Part shown: piece by piece, positions 45,231-54,404 of the stretch
Numbering within the stretch: the stretch's first letter is position 1
Layout: the number at the start of each line of letters is the position of its first letter
From: Geothrix oryzae
GTDB lineage: Bacteria > Acidobacteriota > Holophagae > Holophagales > Holophagaceae
Length of the DNA stretch: 64,000 nucleotides
Direction of reading: 5' to 3'
Assembly (NCBI RefSeq): GCF_030295385.1
Contig: NZ_AP027079.1
Coordinates: 1,984,001 to 2,048,000 of the forward strand
Program-made: the position numbers and the translations under genes
Notes under the pieces: generated by a model
Told to the model about the DNA's origin: nothing
Seen by the model: only the letters and a program-made list of their open reading frames with translations
Database searches by the model: none

Positions 45231-45472
45231 GCTGGACCGAAGAGAACGGAAGCCTGGTGCGGACCTTCAAGACCCCGGACTTCCTCACGGCCTACCACCT
45301 GGTCGGCGCGGTGGTGGGGCCCGCCGAGGGGTTGAACCACCATCCGGACATCGCCTTCGGCTGGGGCTATGTCCGCATCGCCCTCACCACCCACGATGCG
45401 AACGGCATCACCGACCTGGACCACCAGCTGGCCCGGCTCATTGATGATGCGGTTAAACCCTTCGGACTATGA
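45227..45472 (+). CDS. phhB: 4a-hydroxytetrahydrobiopterin dehydratase
   Basis: 81 residues. Recycles the pterin cofactor made by the hydroxylase upstream by removing water from the 4a-carbinolamine. The active-site His38-His39-Pro-Asp motif (NHHPDI) and His56 in ALTTHDANGITDLD are conserved. Length is slightly under the usual 95-105, lacking part of the N-terminal strand. The ATGA overlap indicates translational coupling to the hydroxylase. Confidence 0.9.
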   Translation: MSWTEENGSLVRTFKTPDFLTAYHLVGAVVGPAEGLNHHPDIAFGWGYVRIALTTHDANGITDLDHQLARLIDDAVKPFGL

Positions 45473-45490
45473 CCATTTGCCGTTTGTTTA

Positions 45491-45508
45491 CTGTCTGAGC
45501 ATGGACAG
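45491..45508. promoter_or_regulatory. Inverted repeat CTGTC-N8-GACAG before the lipoprotein gene
   Basis: The perfect 5-bp half-sites (45491-45495 and 45504-45508) stand 22 bases before the start codon in the only gap of this strand's gene run. This is a possible operator overlapping the promoter of the cytochrome c maturation genes. Confidence 0.35.
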
Positions 45509-45529
45509 GTCCGTTATTCTGAAAAGTCC

Positions 45530-46186
45530 ATGAGGAACCCCTTGCCGACCCTGCCCCTCCCCCCCCGCCACCCCCATCCATCCCTGCTGAAGGGCGCCCT
45601 CGTCGGGATCGGCCTGCTGGGCCTGACCCTGGGCTGCCGCCCGGACGGGGTCTCCCACTTCCGGGTGCCCAAGGAGACCGCCGCGCCCCACCCCGACCAT
45701 CCGGGGCACGCCGAGGAGGCCATGCCCCCCCAGGCCGCCGGCCCTGAATCCGCCGGTCCCGCCGCCTCGGCCCGGGGGCCGCTGAAGTGGTCCCTCCCCA
45801 AGGGCTGGAGCGAGCTGCCCGGCGACGGCATGCGCTTCGCCACCTTCAAGACCCCCGTCGCCGGTCGCCTGGAGGCCACCGTGGTGGTCCTTCCGGGTCC
45901 CGCGGGTGGCGAACTGGCCAATGTGAACCGGTGGCGCGGCCAGATCACCCTGCCCCCGATCGACGAGCAGGCTCTGGCTGCCGCCCGCGTGGTGCTCAAG
46001 ACCAAGGCCGGCGCCGTGAACCTCTACGACTTCACCAACGACGGCACCAAGAGCCGTCTGGTGGCCGGCCTGATCTCCACGCCCGACGGGAACACCTGGT
46101 TCCTGAAGATGAGTGGGGACGCCGCCGCCGCGGCGAAGGCAAAGCCTGACTTCATGCGCATCCTGGAGAGCCTCCGCCTTGATTAA
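45530..46186 (+). CDS. Lipoprotein upstream of the cytochrome c assembly genes
   Basis: 218 residues. A signal sequence (LLKGALVGIGLLGLTLGC) ends in the lipobox LTLGC at about residues 32-36, so the protein is lipid-anchored. A Pro/His-rich linker follows to about 85, then a beta-rich domain (GWSELPGDGMRFATFKTPVA, LEATVVVLPG, FMRILESLRLD). The C-terminal part resembles the PsbP/MlaB-like domains of unknown proteins near ccs genes. It overlaps the ResB gene by eight bases. Confidence 0.78.
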   Translation: MRNPLPTLPLPPRHPHPSLLKGALVGIGLLGLTLGCRPDGVSHFRVPKETAAPHPDHPGHAEEAMPPQAAGPESAGPAASARGPLKWSLPKGWSELPGDGMRFATFKTPVAGRLEATVVVLPGPAGGELANVNRWRGQITLPPIDEQALAAARVVLKTKAGAVNLYDFTNDGTKSRLVAGLISTPDGNTWFLKMSGDAAAAAKAKPDFMRILESLRLD

Positions 46187-47336
46187 GACACTCGCCACCC
46201 GCCTCTGGAAATTCCTGAAGTCCTTCCAGCTCACCATCGTCCTCCTGGCCCTCCTCATGGCGCTGGTGGTGCTCTGCACCCTGGCCCAGGTGGAGATGGG
46301 CACGGCGGGCGCCGTGAACGCCTACATGCGCAGCTTCTTCGTGTGGCGCCAGTTCCCGGCCCTGCCCTTCCCCCTGCCGGTGTTCCCGGGCGCCGCCCTG
46401 GTGGGCCTCCTCCTCACCCTCAACCTCATCGCCAAGACGCTCGACATCCAGCGCTCCTGGACCAAGGCCGGCATGTGGCTCGTCCACTCGGGCCTGGTGG
46501 TTCTCTTCGCGGGCGAATTCGTGGCCGGCATGATGCAGGTGGACACCAACATGTCCATCGAGGTGGGCCAGACGGTCAACTATGTCCAGAGCTACAAGAA
46601 TGTGGAACTGGCCGTCATCGATGTCACCGATCCCGCCTTCGACGAGGTCTATTCCGTCCCCGACACGCTGCTGTCGCGCCGCGCCTCGATCCCCGTCCCC
46701 GGCACGCCCATCACCCTGAATGTGAAGCGCTTCTATCCCAACGCGGAGCTGAGCAACCTGCCGCCCGGTTCCCCCGCCCTGGCCACGGCCGGCGTGGGCC
46801 AGGGCGTCGCCATCGTGGAGCGCCCCACGGTCACGGCCGACAACGACATGAACCAGACCTCGGTCTTCGTGGAGCCCGTCGCGGGCGGCCGGAGCTACGG
46901 CACCTGGCTGGCTTCCGTGGCCATCGGCGCGCCGCAGACCTTCACCCACGAGGGCCGCACCTACGCGCTGAGCATGCGCCTGCGCCGCCAGTACCTGCCC
47001 TACGCATTCACGCTCAAGCAGTTCCGGCACGATGTCTATCCCGGAACGGACATCCCCAAGAACTTCTCGAGCCTCGTCCAGGTGGTGAATCCCGCCCAGA
47101 ACGAGTCCCGCGAGGTGCTCATCTACATGAACCAGCCGCTTCGGTACGAGGGCAAGACCTTCTACCAGGCGAGCTTCGGCAAGAACGACACGCTCTCGGT
47201 CCTTTCCGTGGTTGAAAATCCCGGCTGGCTGCTCCCGTATGTGTCCTGCGTGCTGGTCTCCCTGGGCCTGCTCGTGCACTTCGCCATCGTCCTCCGGCGC
47301 TCCCTCAAGCGGCGCCAGGACAAGAAGGAGGGCTGA
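46179..47336 (+). CDS. resB: ResB-like cytochrome c assembly protein
   Basis: Part of the system II cytochrome c maturation complex, which brings haem and reduced apocytochrome together. The 385 residues contain four membrane helices, including LTIVLLALLMALVVLCTLAQ, ALVGLLLTLNLIAKTL and the last SCVLVSLGLLVHFAIVLRRS. A large periplasmic loop is present. An FVWRQFP segment and a conserved loop His in MWLVHSGLVV fit ResB. The TTG at 46179 is chosen: the only ATG upstream lies in another gene, and the LIKTL start matches the family. It precedes ccsA by two bases. Confidence 0.88.
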   Translation: MIKTLATRLWKFLKSFQLTIVLLALLMALVVLCTLAQVEMGTAGAVNAYMRSFFVWRQFPALPFPLPVFPGAALVGLLLTLNLIAKTLDIQRSWTKAGMWLVHSGLVVLFAGEFVAGMMQVDTNMSIEVGQTVNYVQSYKNVELAVIDVTDPAFDEVYSVPDTLLSRRASIPVPGTPITLNVKRFYPNAELSNLPPGSPALATAGVGQGVAIVERPTVTADNDMNQTSVFVEPVAGGRSYGTWLASVAIGAPQTFTHEGRTYALSMRLRRQYLPYAFTLKQFRHDVYPGTDIPKNFSSLVQVVNPAQNESREVLIYMNQPLRYEGKTFYQASFGKNDTLSVLSVVENPGWLLPYVSCVLVSLGLLVHFAIVLRRSLKRRQDKKEG

Positions 47337-47338
47337 CC

Positions 47339-49111
47339 ATGACCTTCGTTCAGAAATACCTCGCCTGGGGGGCCGGCGTCCTCGCCCTCCTCGTCGCCCT
47401 CATCTTCGCCCTGCCCGGCGGCAAGGCCCGCGGGTTCGATGTCAACGGCTTCGCCACCCTGCCCATTCTCGAGGGCGGTCGCGTCAAGCCGTTGGACTCC
47501 GTGGCCCGCAACTCCCTGCTGGTGATCCACAGCCGCCAGGGGTTCCGCCACGAGGGCCGCATGGTGGGCCCCGACGAATGGATCCTCGATGTGATGTTCC
47601 GGCCCCAGGTGGCGGACCAGCAGGCCATCTTCGTCATCGACGATCCCGATGTCATCGGCCTCATCGGCGCCAAGCAGACCAAGAACCGGAACTACTTCAG
47701 CTTCGCCGACCTCTCCTCCCACCTGGAGGAGGTCCAGAAGCAGGCCATGGCGGCCCAACCCATCGCCGCCCAGAAGCGCACCCGTTTCCAGAGCGCCATC
47801 GTCAACCTGTTCGACCGCGTCTACCTGTATTACAAGCTCCGCAACACGCTGCAACTGTCGGGTTCCCCGGGCCTGGGCTGGGAGATCCAGTCCCTCGGCA
47901 CGCCTGACGCGACCCTGCGCCACCAGGACCTGATCCAGCTCGCCCAGTTCCGGATCCTGCCGCCCCCGGCGGGCGCGGGGCCCGATGCCTGGCAGAGCGT
48001 CGGCCAGGCCCTCAGCGCCGCCTCCACCGGTGGCGCGATGCACCCGGGCCTGGTGCCCCTGGCCAAGCTGAACGCCGCCTACATCACCAACGATCCCGCC
48101 AGCTTCAATCAGGCCCTCGATGAGATGAAGGGCGTGGTCACCACCCTGAAGCCGGGCGCGCTCAGCCACGCCTCGAACGAGATCCTCTTCAACCGCGCGC
48201 AGCCTTTCTTCGTGGGCCTCTCCATCTACTTCGTGGCCTTCCTCGTGCTGTGCGTCTCCTGGATCTGGAAGCCCGGGCTCCTTCAGCCCACGGCCTACGC
48301 CCTGCTGTTCGCCGGCGCCATCGTCCACACCCTGGGCCTGGCCGCCCGCATCATCCTGCAGGGCCGCCCCCCGGTTACCAACCTCTACTCCTCCGCCGTC
48401 TTCGTGGGCTGGGGCGCGGTGATCCTCGGCCTCATCGTCGAGCGGATGTACCGCAAGGGCTTCGGCACCGCCGTGGCCGCCGCGGCCGGCTTCGCCTCCC
48501 TGATCGTGGCCCAGAACCTCGGCACCGAGGGCGACACCATGGAGATGATGCGTGCCGTGCTGGACTCCAACTTCTGGCTGGCCACCCATGTGGTGACCAT
48601 CACCATCGGCTATTCCGGCACCTTCCTCGCGGGCGCCATCGCCATCGGCTACGCACTGCGCAAGCACATCGCTGCCAAGGCGGATCCGGAGACCGACAAG
48701 GCCCTGGTGGACATGGCCTACGGCATCATCTGCTTCGCCCTGTTCTTCAGCTTCGTCGGCACCGTGCTGGGCGGCATCTGGGCCGACCAGTCCTGGGGCC
48801 GCTTCTGGGGCTGGGATCCCAAGGAGAACGGCGCCCTCCTCATCGTGCTGTGGAACGCCATCATCCTCCACGCGCGCTGGGCCGGTTATGTGCGCGAGCG
48901 GGGCACCATGGTCATGGCCATCTTCGGCAATGTGATCACCGCCTGTTCCTGGTTCGGCGTGAACATGCTCGGCGTCGGCCTCCACTCCTACGGCTTCATG
49001 GATCAGGCCTTCTGGGCCCTGACCGGCTTCATCGCCAGCCAGCTGCTCCTCATGGCCATCTGCTACGCGCCCGCTCGGTTCTGGATCACCAAGCCCGGCG
49101 CCCACACCTAG
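47339..49111 (+). CDS. ccsA: CcsA/ResC cytochrome c assembly protein
   Basis: 590 residues. The C-terminal half is a haem-handling CcsA protein: the WWD motif reads WGRFWGWDPKENGALL, and flanking His residues lie in LATHVVTIT and ILHARWAGYV. About eight hydrophobic helices are visible. The N-terminal 290 residues are an extra domain with one TM start (VLALLVALIFALPG) and a soluble region of unclear role. It is the last gene of the three-gene operon, followed by a terminator 15 bp after the stop. Confidence 0.92.
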   Translation: MTFVQKYLAWGAGVLALLVALIFALPGGKARGFDVNGFATLPILEGGRVKPLDSVARNSLLVIHSRQGFRHEGRMVGPDEWILDVMFRPQVADQQAIFVIDDPDVIGLIGAKQTKNRNYFSFADLSSHLEEVQKQAMAAQPIAAQKRTRFQSAIVNLFDRVYLYYKLRNTLQLSGSPGLGWEIQSLGTPDATLRHQDLIQLAQFRILPPPAGAGPDAWQSVGQALSAASTGGAMHPGLVPLAKLNAAYITNDPASFNQALDEMKGVVTTLKPGALSHASNEILFNRAQPFFVGLSIYFVAFLVLCVSWIWKPGLLQPTAYALLFAGAIVHTLGLAARIILQGRPPVTNLYSSAVFVGWGAVILGLIVERMYRKGFGTAVAAAAGFASLIVAQNLGTEGDTMEMMRAVLDSNFWLATHVVTITIGYSGTFLAGAIAIGYALRKHIAAKADPETDKALVDMAYGIICFALFFSFVGTVLGGIWADQSWGRFWGWDPKENGALLIVLWNAIILHARWAGYVRERGTMVMAIFGNVITACSWFGVNMLGVGLHSYGFMDQAFWALTGFIASQLLLMAICYAPARFWITKPGAHT

Positions 49112-49126
49112 GCTTTTCAAACTTGC

Positions 49127-49156
49127 AAAAGGGCCCCTGATCCCGGGGGCCCTTTT
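49127..49156. terminator. Bidirectional rho-independent terminator
   Basis: An 11-bp perfect stem, AAAAGGGCCCC (49127-49137) with GGGGCCCTTTT (49146-49156). Five T's end it on the plus strand and four on the minus. It serves the convergent ccsA (stop 49111) and DUF1579-like gene (stop 49184). Confidence 0.85.
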
Positions 49157-49183
49157 TGCGGCCGGGAACGCCCTTGGAGGCTG

Positions 49184-49705
49184 TCACTTCACCTGGCGCG
49201 TGACCCCTTCGAGGTAAGTCTTGAAGGCGTCCGGCGCCGGGGGTGGGGCGATCTCGAAGCGCACGGTGACGGCGGCATCGGGCTTCTGCAGGTAGGTCAG
49301 ACGGAAGCGGGGCCCGGGGGCCGGTTCGCTGGTGAACGCCACGCCCCCGGGCACGGCAGCGCCGGCGTAGCGGATGACATGCCCCTCGTTGTCGAAGTAG
49401 ATGGCCTTCAGCTGCCCGCCTTCGGCGAAGATCGTCATCAGATCCTCGTGATGGGAGGCGGGGCGTCCGTTGGCGGCGGGGTAGTCCGCGTGGCTGCGAC
49501 GGACCAGGGCCTTCCCCTCCAGCTCGAAACGGAAAGTCGCGGCCCCGGCGGCCTGACCTGGCTGGCCGTCGCCCTCGCCCTTCCACTGGCCCACCAGGAA
49601 GCGCACCGGCGCGAAGGCGTCGGCCTTGGGGGCGGCCGCCGGCGTGATCGCCTGGGCGACCAGGGGCGCCGCGAGCGCCAGGTAGAGCCATTTATTTCCG
49701 CCCAT
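49184..49705 (-). CDS. Secreted DUF1579/heme-barrel-like protein
   Basis: 173 residues with a signal peptide (NKWLYLALAAPLVAQAITPA). The mature part begins FAPVRFLVGQWKGEGDG, a pattern of DUF1579 or nitrobindin-like barrels, and continues with FRFELEGKALVRRSHADYP, DLMTIFAEGGQLKAIYFDNEG and YLEGVTRQVK. No catalytic motif is visible, and the ligand is unknown. It overlaps no gene but lies just after the FAD oxidoreductase; transcription may be shared. Confidence 0.7.
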   Translation of the reverse strand: MGGNKWLYLALAAPLVAQAITPAAAPKADAFAPVRFLVGQWKGEGDGQPGQAAGAATFRFELEGKALVRRSHADYPAANGRPASHHEDLMTIFAEGGQLKAIYFDNEGHVIRYAGAAVPGGVAFTSEPAPGPRFRLTYLQKPDAAVTVRFEIAPPPAPDAFKTYLEGVTRQVK

Positions 49706-49729
49706 GGATCATTCCTTTCAGTAGGTCAT

Positions 49730-51148
49730 TCAGGCCAGGCGTGTGGTGCCCAGCAGGTTCCCCGGATCGAGGTGCTGCTTGAGCGCATGGTTCACGCCCT
49801 TCACCGGCTCCGGCGTATAGGTGTCATAGAACCGCTGGTTGTGGGGCCCGACGCCGTGTTCGGCGCTGTACGAGCCGTCGAAGCCGCGCACCGCCAGTTC
49901 GTAGATCCGGGCCTGCAGCTCCTCGACGAGCACCGCGGCCGGCCGCGAAGACTCCGCTTCCTTCCAGACCAGGTTGAGGTGCGTGCCGCCATCGCCCCAG
50001 TGGCCGAAGTCGCAGGCCCGGACGAAGGGATAATCCTTGGCCAGCAGGGCCACCGCCGCCTCGGTGAAAGCCGCCATGCGGCTGCGGGGCACGCTGATGT
50101 CGAAGGCCAGCACTTTGCCTTCGCTGCGCAGGCTCTCGCTGATGTGGTGGCGGATGGCCCAGAAGTCCTCGGGCCTGCCCATGAACACATCCGTGACCCC
50201 TTCGCCCGCATCGCCCTCCAGGAACGCGCCCAGGCGCTCCTCCAGCACCTCGGGCAGGTTCAGGGCCTCCTCGGGCAGGGTGGACGACAGCTCCACCAGC
50301 GCTGTGTAGGCGGGGGGCCGGCCGGTGCCGTAGGGATTCCGGATGTCGTCGTGGTGCGTAAACACTGGAATCAGCGCGTTGGCACTGATGACTTCGTAGG
50401 CCGTGAACACATCCGCAAGCTCGCGTTCCAGGACCTGCATCAGGGCCAGCACGGCCTCACCCGAGACGCAGCCCACCAGGGCCACCGCCTGCTGGCGGGG
50501 CACGGGCACCACCTGCAGCACCGCCCCGGTGATCACGCCGTAGACACCGCTGGTGCCCACGAAGAGCTGCTTGAGGTCCAGGCCCGTGTTGTTCTTCCGC
50601 AGGTGGTTCAGCGCATCGACCACCGTGCCATCCGCCAGCACCACTTCCACGCCCTGCAGGTTGTGGCGCACATCCCCGTACTTCAGGAGGCGGGTGCCGC
50701 CGGTGTTGGTGGCGATCATGCCGCCGATGGTGGGATCCGCCCCGAGGTCGATGGGGAACATGAGGCCGTGCGCGGACAGGGCCCCATTCAGCGCGCTGAG
50801 CAGCAGCCCACCATCCACCACGGCGGTGCGGTTGACCGGATCGATCTCCAGGCGCTTGTTCAGGCGCTCCAGGCTGAGCACCAGCATCTGGCCGCTGGCG
50901 TCGGGATTGGAAGCGCCCACCAGCCCGGTGTTGGCCCCCTGGGGCATCACCCGGATCCCGTGCGCCTGGCAGTAGGCCATGAGCTTCGACACCTCGCCCG
51001 TGGTCCCCGGGCGGGCCGCCAGCAGGGCCCTGCCCTTCCCGTACCGCCAACCCGACTCGTAACGGACGAGATCCTCCGCCTCGGTCAGGACGGCGTCGCC
51101 CCCCAGCAGGGCGCGCAGGTCGGAAGCGGTTCGGACGGAATCGTGCAT
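49730..51148 (-). CDS. FAD-linked oxidoreductase (GlcD / D-2-hydroxyacid dehydrogenase-like)
   Basis: 472 residues. The FAD-binding PCMH domain (about 35-215) includes ARPGTTGEVSKLMAYCQAHG, PQGANTGLVGAS, and DLGADPTIGGMIATNTGG. The C-terminal cap of GlcD-like enzymes ends with SAEHGVGPHNQRFYD and DPGNLLG. Likely oxidises a 2-hydroxy acid (D-lactate, glycolate or 2-hydroxyglutarate) to the keto acid; substrate undetermined. The ATG at 51148 follows AGGAGAG. It sits nine bases after murD on the same strand, an unusual dcw neighbour. Confidence 0.9.
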   Translation of the reverse strand: MHDSVRTASDLRALLGGDAVLTEAEDLVRYESGWRYGKGRALLAARPGTTGEVSKLMAYCQAHGIRVMPQGANTGLVGASNPDASGQMLVLSLERLNKRLEIDPVNRTAVVDGGLLLSALNGALSAHGLMFPIDLGADPTIGGMIATNTGGTRLLKYGDVRHNLQGVEVVLADGTVVDALNHLRKNNTGLDLKQLFVGTSGVYGVITGAVLQVVPVPRQQAVALVGCVSGEAVLALMQVLERELADVFTAYEVISANALIPVFTHHDDIRNPYGTGRPPAYTALVELSSTLPEEALNLPEVLEERLGAFLEGDAGEGVTDVFMGRPEDFWAIRHHISESLRSEGKVLAFDISVPRSRMAAFTEAAVALLAKDYPFVRACDFGHWGDGGTHLNLVWKEAESSRPAAVLVEELQARIYELAVRGFDGSYSAEHGVGPHNQRFYDTYTPEPVKGVNHALKQHLDPGNLLGTTRLA

Positions 51149-51156
51149 GGGCTCTC

Positions 51157-52482
51157 CTACTGGAGCCACGCGCGGATCAGCGCCTCAAACCGCTCACCGC
51201 GCTGCTCGAAGTTGTCGAACTGGTCGAAGCTGGCGCAGGCCGGGCTGAGGAGCACCTGGTCGCCGGGCCGGGCCAGGGTCAGGGCCGCATGGACGGCGTC
51301 GTCGAAGGCCGGCACCACCTCGTGGGGCAGATCGCCGAGATCGCGGGTGAGCTGGGGGATGGCCTCGCCGAGGAAGACGAGACGCCGCAGCTTGCCCTCG
51401 AGCGCCGTGCGGAGGGGCCCGTAGCTGGCGCCCTTGTCCGTGCCGCCCAGCAGCAGCACGAGGGGGCCCGGGAGCGCCTTGATGGCGGTGAGCGTGGCGT
51501 CCACATTGGTGCCCTTGGAGTCGTTGTAGGCGCGGACGCCGCCCTTCTCGCCGCAGAAGGCGATGCGGTGGGCCAGGCCGGGGTAGCTCCGCAGGCCCTC
51601 GCGGATGGCCTCCAGGCTGGCGCCGCCGTGCCGGGCCAGCAGCGCCGCGGCCAGGGCGTTCTCCACATTGTGAGCGCCCGGAAGGCGCAGCTCGTCGCGG
51701 TGGAGGAGCCCCGCTCCGTGAAGGTTCAGGCGGCCTTCCCCATCGCACCAGGCTTCGCAGGGCGTCCAGCCGAACCGGGCCGCGCGTCCCATCCCCGGGG
51801 CGTCCTCCCACCACTCGGGGTGGGCGGCGGGCACCACGCGGAGATCCCCGGCGCCCTGCCGCTCGAAGATCCGCAGCTTGGCCTGGCGGTAGGCCTCGAG
51901 GGTGCCGTGGCGGGCGAGGTGGTCGGGCGTGAGGTTGAGGAAGGCGGCGCCCTCCGCATGGAACCCCGCCAGGGACTCGAGCTGGTAGCTGCTCAGCTCC
52001 ACCACATAGGCCGTGCCGGGAACGCCGGCCGCGACGGCTTCGATCACGGGGGTGCCCAGATTGCCGCAGGCCACCGAGGGCGACCCCGCGGTCCTCAGCA
52101 GGTGCGCCACCAGATCCGTGGTGGTGCTCTTGCCGTTGGTGCCCGTCACGGCCAGCACGAGGCTCCCGTCATTCCGGGCGCGGAGGACGCGATGGGCCAG
52201 TTCCACCTCCCCGATCACGGGGATGCCCCGGGCCAGGGCCTCGGCCACGAAGGGCGCGCTGCGGGGAATGCCGGGGCTGATGACGAGCTCGCCGCAACCC
52301 TCCAGCAGGGCTTCGGGATGGCTCCCCCAGACGCCGGGAACGCCCGCCTTCGCCAGGGCGAGTTCCAGATCGGGGCTGGGCCCGGAACGGCTGTCCGTGA
52401 CCACCACCGGCCGCCCGGCCGCCGCCAGGAAACGGGCCGCCGCCAGGCCCGAGCGTCCTGCCCCCATGACCACGGTCCTCAT
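51157..52482 (-). CDS. murD: UDP-N-acetylmuramoyl-alanine:D-glutamate ligase
   Basis: Adds D-glutamate to UDP-MurNAc-L-alanine in the cytoplasm, step two of stem peptide assembly. The 441 residues match the family. The N-terminal VVMGAGRSGLAAARFLAAAG Rossmann strand, SPGIPRSAP, ATP-binding VTGTNGKSTTTDLVAHL, VELSSYQLE, and the C-terminal YNDSKGTNVDATLTAI and LLLGGTDKGASY motifs are all present. It is separated from mraY by an antiparallel EAL gene. Confidence 0.95.
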   Translation of the reverse strand: MRTVVMGAGRSGLAAARFLAAAGRPVVVTDSRSGPSPDLELALAKAGVPGVWGSHPEALLEGCGELVISPGIPRSAPFVAEALARGIPVIGEVELAHRVLRARNDGSLVLAVTGTNGKSTTTDLVAHLLRTAGSPSVACGNLGTPVIEAVAAGVPGTAYVVELSSYQLESLAGFHAEGAAFLNLTPDHLARHGTLEAYRQAKLRIFERQGAGDLRVVPAAHPEWWEDAPGMGRAARFGWTPCEAWCDGEGRLNLHGAGLLHRDELRLPGAHNVENALAAALLARHGGASLEAIREGLRSYPGLAHRIAFCGEKGGVRAYNDSKGTNVDATLTAIKALPGPLVLLLGGTDKGASYGPLRTALEGKLRRLVFLGEAIPQLTRDLGDLPHEVVPAFDDAVHAALTLARPGDQVLLSPACASFDQFDNFEQRGERFEALIRAWLQ

Positions 52483-52560
52483 GCAGCCTCCCGCTCCAGC
52501 GTAGCGGGGGACGGCCCCCCATGGGGTACACTGCCGTTCCGGCCCTTGTATGGAGCGGTC

Positions 52561-53328
52561 ATGCAGAAGGGCATCCTGGAACATCTGCTGAGCGGCGAGG
52601 GCGCCATCGTGCCCCATGTCCAGCCCATGTACCGGCTGCGGGACAACCGCATGATGGCCCAGGAGTACCTGGCCCGGCACCTGGATGCGGCGGGCGTGAC
52701 CCACCCCGTGGGCCCGATCCTCCAGGATCCGGGCCTGGCGCCGGCGGACCGTCTGGCCCTGGACCTGCGCTTCCTCGATGCCACCTTCGCCGCCCTCGCC
52801 CGCCACAGCGAAGGCGACTTCCTGCATTTCGTGAACCTCGAGCCGGTGAGCCTGGAAGCCCCGGGGTTCTGGGACTGCCTCCCGCGCTGGCTGGAGGCCC
52901 TGCCCTTCCCCGTGGAGCGCGTGGTGATGGAGTTCACCGAATCCCAGGGCGTGCATGATCTGGCGGCGCTCCAGCGCTATGCCCAGAAGCTGCGCGATGC
53001 CGGCCTGCGCCTGGCGGTGGACGACCTCGGGGCCGGCGTCGCCAGCCTCACCCACATGGCCCGCCTGGCCCCGGATTTCATTAAGGCCGACCGCAGCCTC
53101 GTGGAGCAGGTCCACCGCCGCCCCTACCAGGCCGCGCTGCTCAACGCCCTCTCCCACTTCGCCCAGCGCATGTGCATCGGCTTCATCGCCGAGGGCATTG
53201 AGACGCTCGAAGAACTCGAATCCGTCATGGATGCCGATGTGCCCTGGGGACAGGGCTTCATCCTGGGCCAGCCCTGGCCGACCCGGCCCAGGCCGATCGC
53301 TGGGCCTATCGCAGCTTCAGAGAGCTGA
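52561..53328 (+). CDS. Stand-alone EAL-domain protein (c-di-GMP phosphodiesterase)
   Basis: 255 residues: a single EAL domain with no sensor. Most active-site residues are in place: Glu35 (EYL for EAL), Asn92 in NLEPVS, Glu124 in EFTES, Asp154-Asp155 in DDLGAG, Lys175, Glu211 in AEGIET and Gln in GQGFILGQP. It should therefore hydrolyse c-di-GMP. It lies on the opposite strand between mraY and murD. The 3' end overlaps the end of mraY by 23 bp, and its start is 78 bp from the divergent murD start. Confidence 0.88.
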   Translation: MQKGILEHLLSGEGAIVPHVQPMYRLRDNRMMAQEYLARHLDAAGVTHPVGPILQDPGLAPADRLALDLRFLDATFAALARHSEGDFLHFVNLEPVSLEAPGFWDCLPRWLEALPFPVERVVMEFTESQGVHDLAALQRYAQKLRDAGLRLAVDDLGAGVASLTHMARLAPDFIKADRSLVEQVHRRPYQAALLNALSHFAQRMCIGFIAEGIETLEELESVMDADVPWGQGFILGQPWPTRPRPIAGPIAASES

Positions 53329-54394
53329 GGGCCAGGATCGAGCAGACGATGGCGGTGATCCACATCCGGATCACCACTTTCGTTTCCTGCAGCCCGCCCA
53401 GCTCGAGGTGATGGTGGAAGGGCGCCATGCGGAAGATGCGCTTCCCGCCCCGCAGCTTGAAGCTGCCCACCTGCAGGATGACGCTCACCGCCTCCACCAC
53501 GAAAAGGCCGCCGGCGATCACCAGCAGCACCTCCTGCTTGATGATGACGGCCACGGTGCCCAGCGCGCCGCCCAGGCCCAGCGAACCCGTGTCGCCCATG
53601 AAGACTTCCGCGGGATGGGCGTTGTACCAGAGGAAGCCCAGGCAGGCCCCCGCCATGGCCCCCATGAACACGGACAGTTCGGCGCCGCCGGGCACATGGG
53701 GCACCACCAGGTAGGCGGCGATCTTCACATGGCCCACCACATAGGCCAGGATCGCGTAGGTGAGCGACACGATGAGCGTGCCGCCCGTGGCCAGGCCGTC
53801 CAGGCCGTCCGTGAGGTTCACGGCGTTGCTCGTGCCCACCATCACCAGCCAGATCCAGGGGATCAGGAAGACGCCCACATCCGGCCGGAAATTCTTGAAG
53901 AAGGGCACGGACAGCTGGCTGGTGGTCGATCCCCGCAGGCCGAAATGCAGGATGAGCCACGCCACCACCAGCGAGATGCCGGTGAGCAGGGCCATCTTCT
54001 GCCAGCTGCTGAGGCCCAGGTTCTGCTTCTTGAGCAGCTTCTGGGCGTCGTCGAAGGCGCCCACGGTGCCGAAGCCCAGCAAGGCCATGAGGGCCACCCA
54101 GATGGCGCCGTTCTTGAGGTCGCACCAGAGCAGCGTGGATACGGTGATCACCAGCAGGATGAGGATGCCGCCCATGGTGGGCGTACCCGCCTTCTTCTGG
54201 TGGTGCTCGGGTCCGACATCGCGGATGTGCTGGCCCATCTTCAGGGCCGTCAGGGTGCGGATGACCCAGGGACCCAGCAGCAGGCTCAACACCATGGCCG
54301 TGGCCGCGGCCATGGCCGTGCGGAAGGTCACATAGCGGAAGACGGAAAAGCCCGGGACCAGGTCGCGGAAGGGGTAGAGCAGCCAGGGAAGCAT
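53306..54394 (-). CDS. mraY: Phospho-N-acetylmuramoyl-pentapeptide transferase
   Basis: Transfers the phospho-MurNAc-pentapeptide to undecaprenyl phosphate, forming lipid I at the inner membrane. The 362 residues contain about ten helices and the catalytic motifs: GTPTMGG, the DDAQKLLKK pair of Asp, NAVNLTDGLDGLA, and the C-terminal KRIFRMAPFHHHLE loop. Length fits (about 360). It follows murF by 10 bp. Confidence 0.96.
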   Translation of the reverse strand: MLPWLLYPFRDLVPGFSVFRYVTFRTAMAAATAMVLSLLLGPWVIRTLTALKMGQHIRDVGPEHHQKKAGTPTMGGILILLVITVSTLLWCDLKNGAIWVALMALLGFGTVGAFDDAQKLLKKQNLGLSSWQKMALLTGISLVVAWLILHFGLRGSTTSQLSVPFFKNFRPDVGVFLIPWIWLVMVGTSNAVNLTDGLDGLATGGTLIVSLTYAILAYVVGHVKIAAYLVVPHVPGGAELSVFMGAMAGACLGFLWYNAHPAEVFMGDTGSLGLGGALGTVAVIIKQEVLLVIAGGLFVVEAVSVILQVGSFKLRGGKRIFRMAPFHHHLELGGLQETKVVIRMWITAIVCSILALSSLKLR

Positions 54395-54404
54395 GGGGAT
54401 CCGT

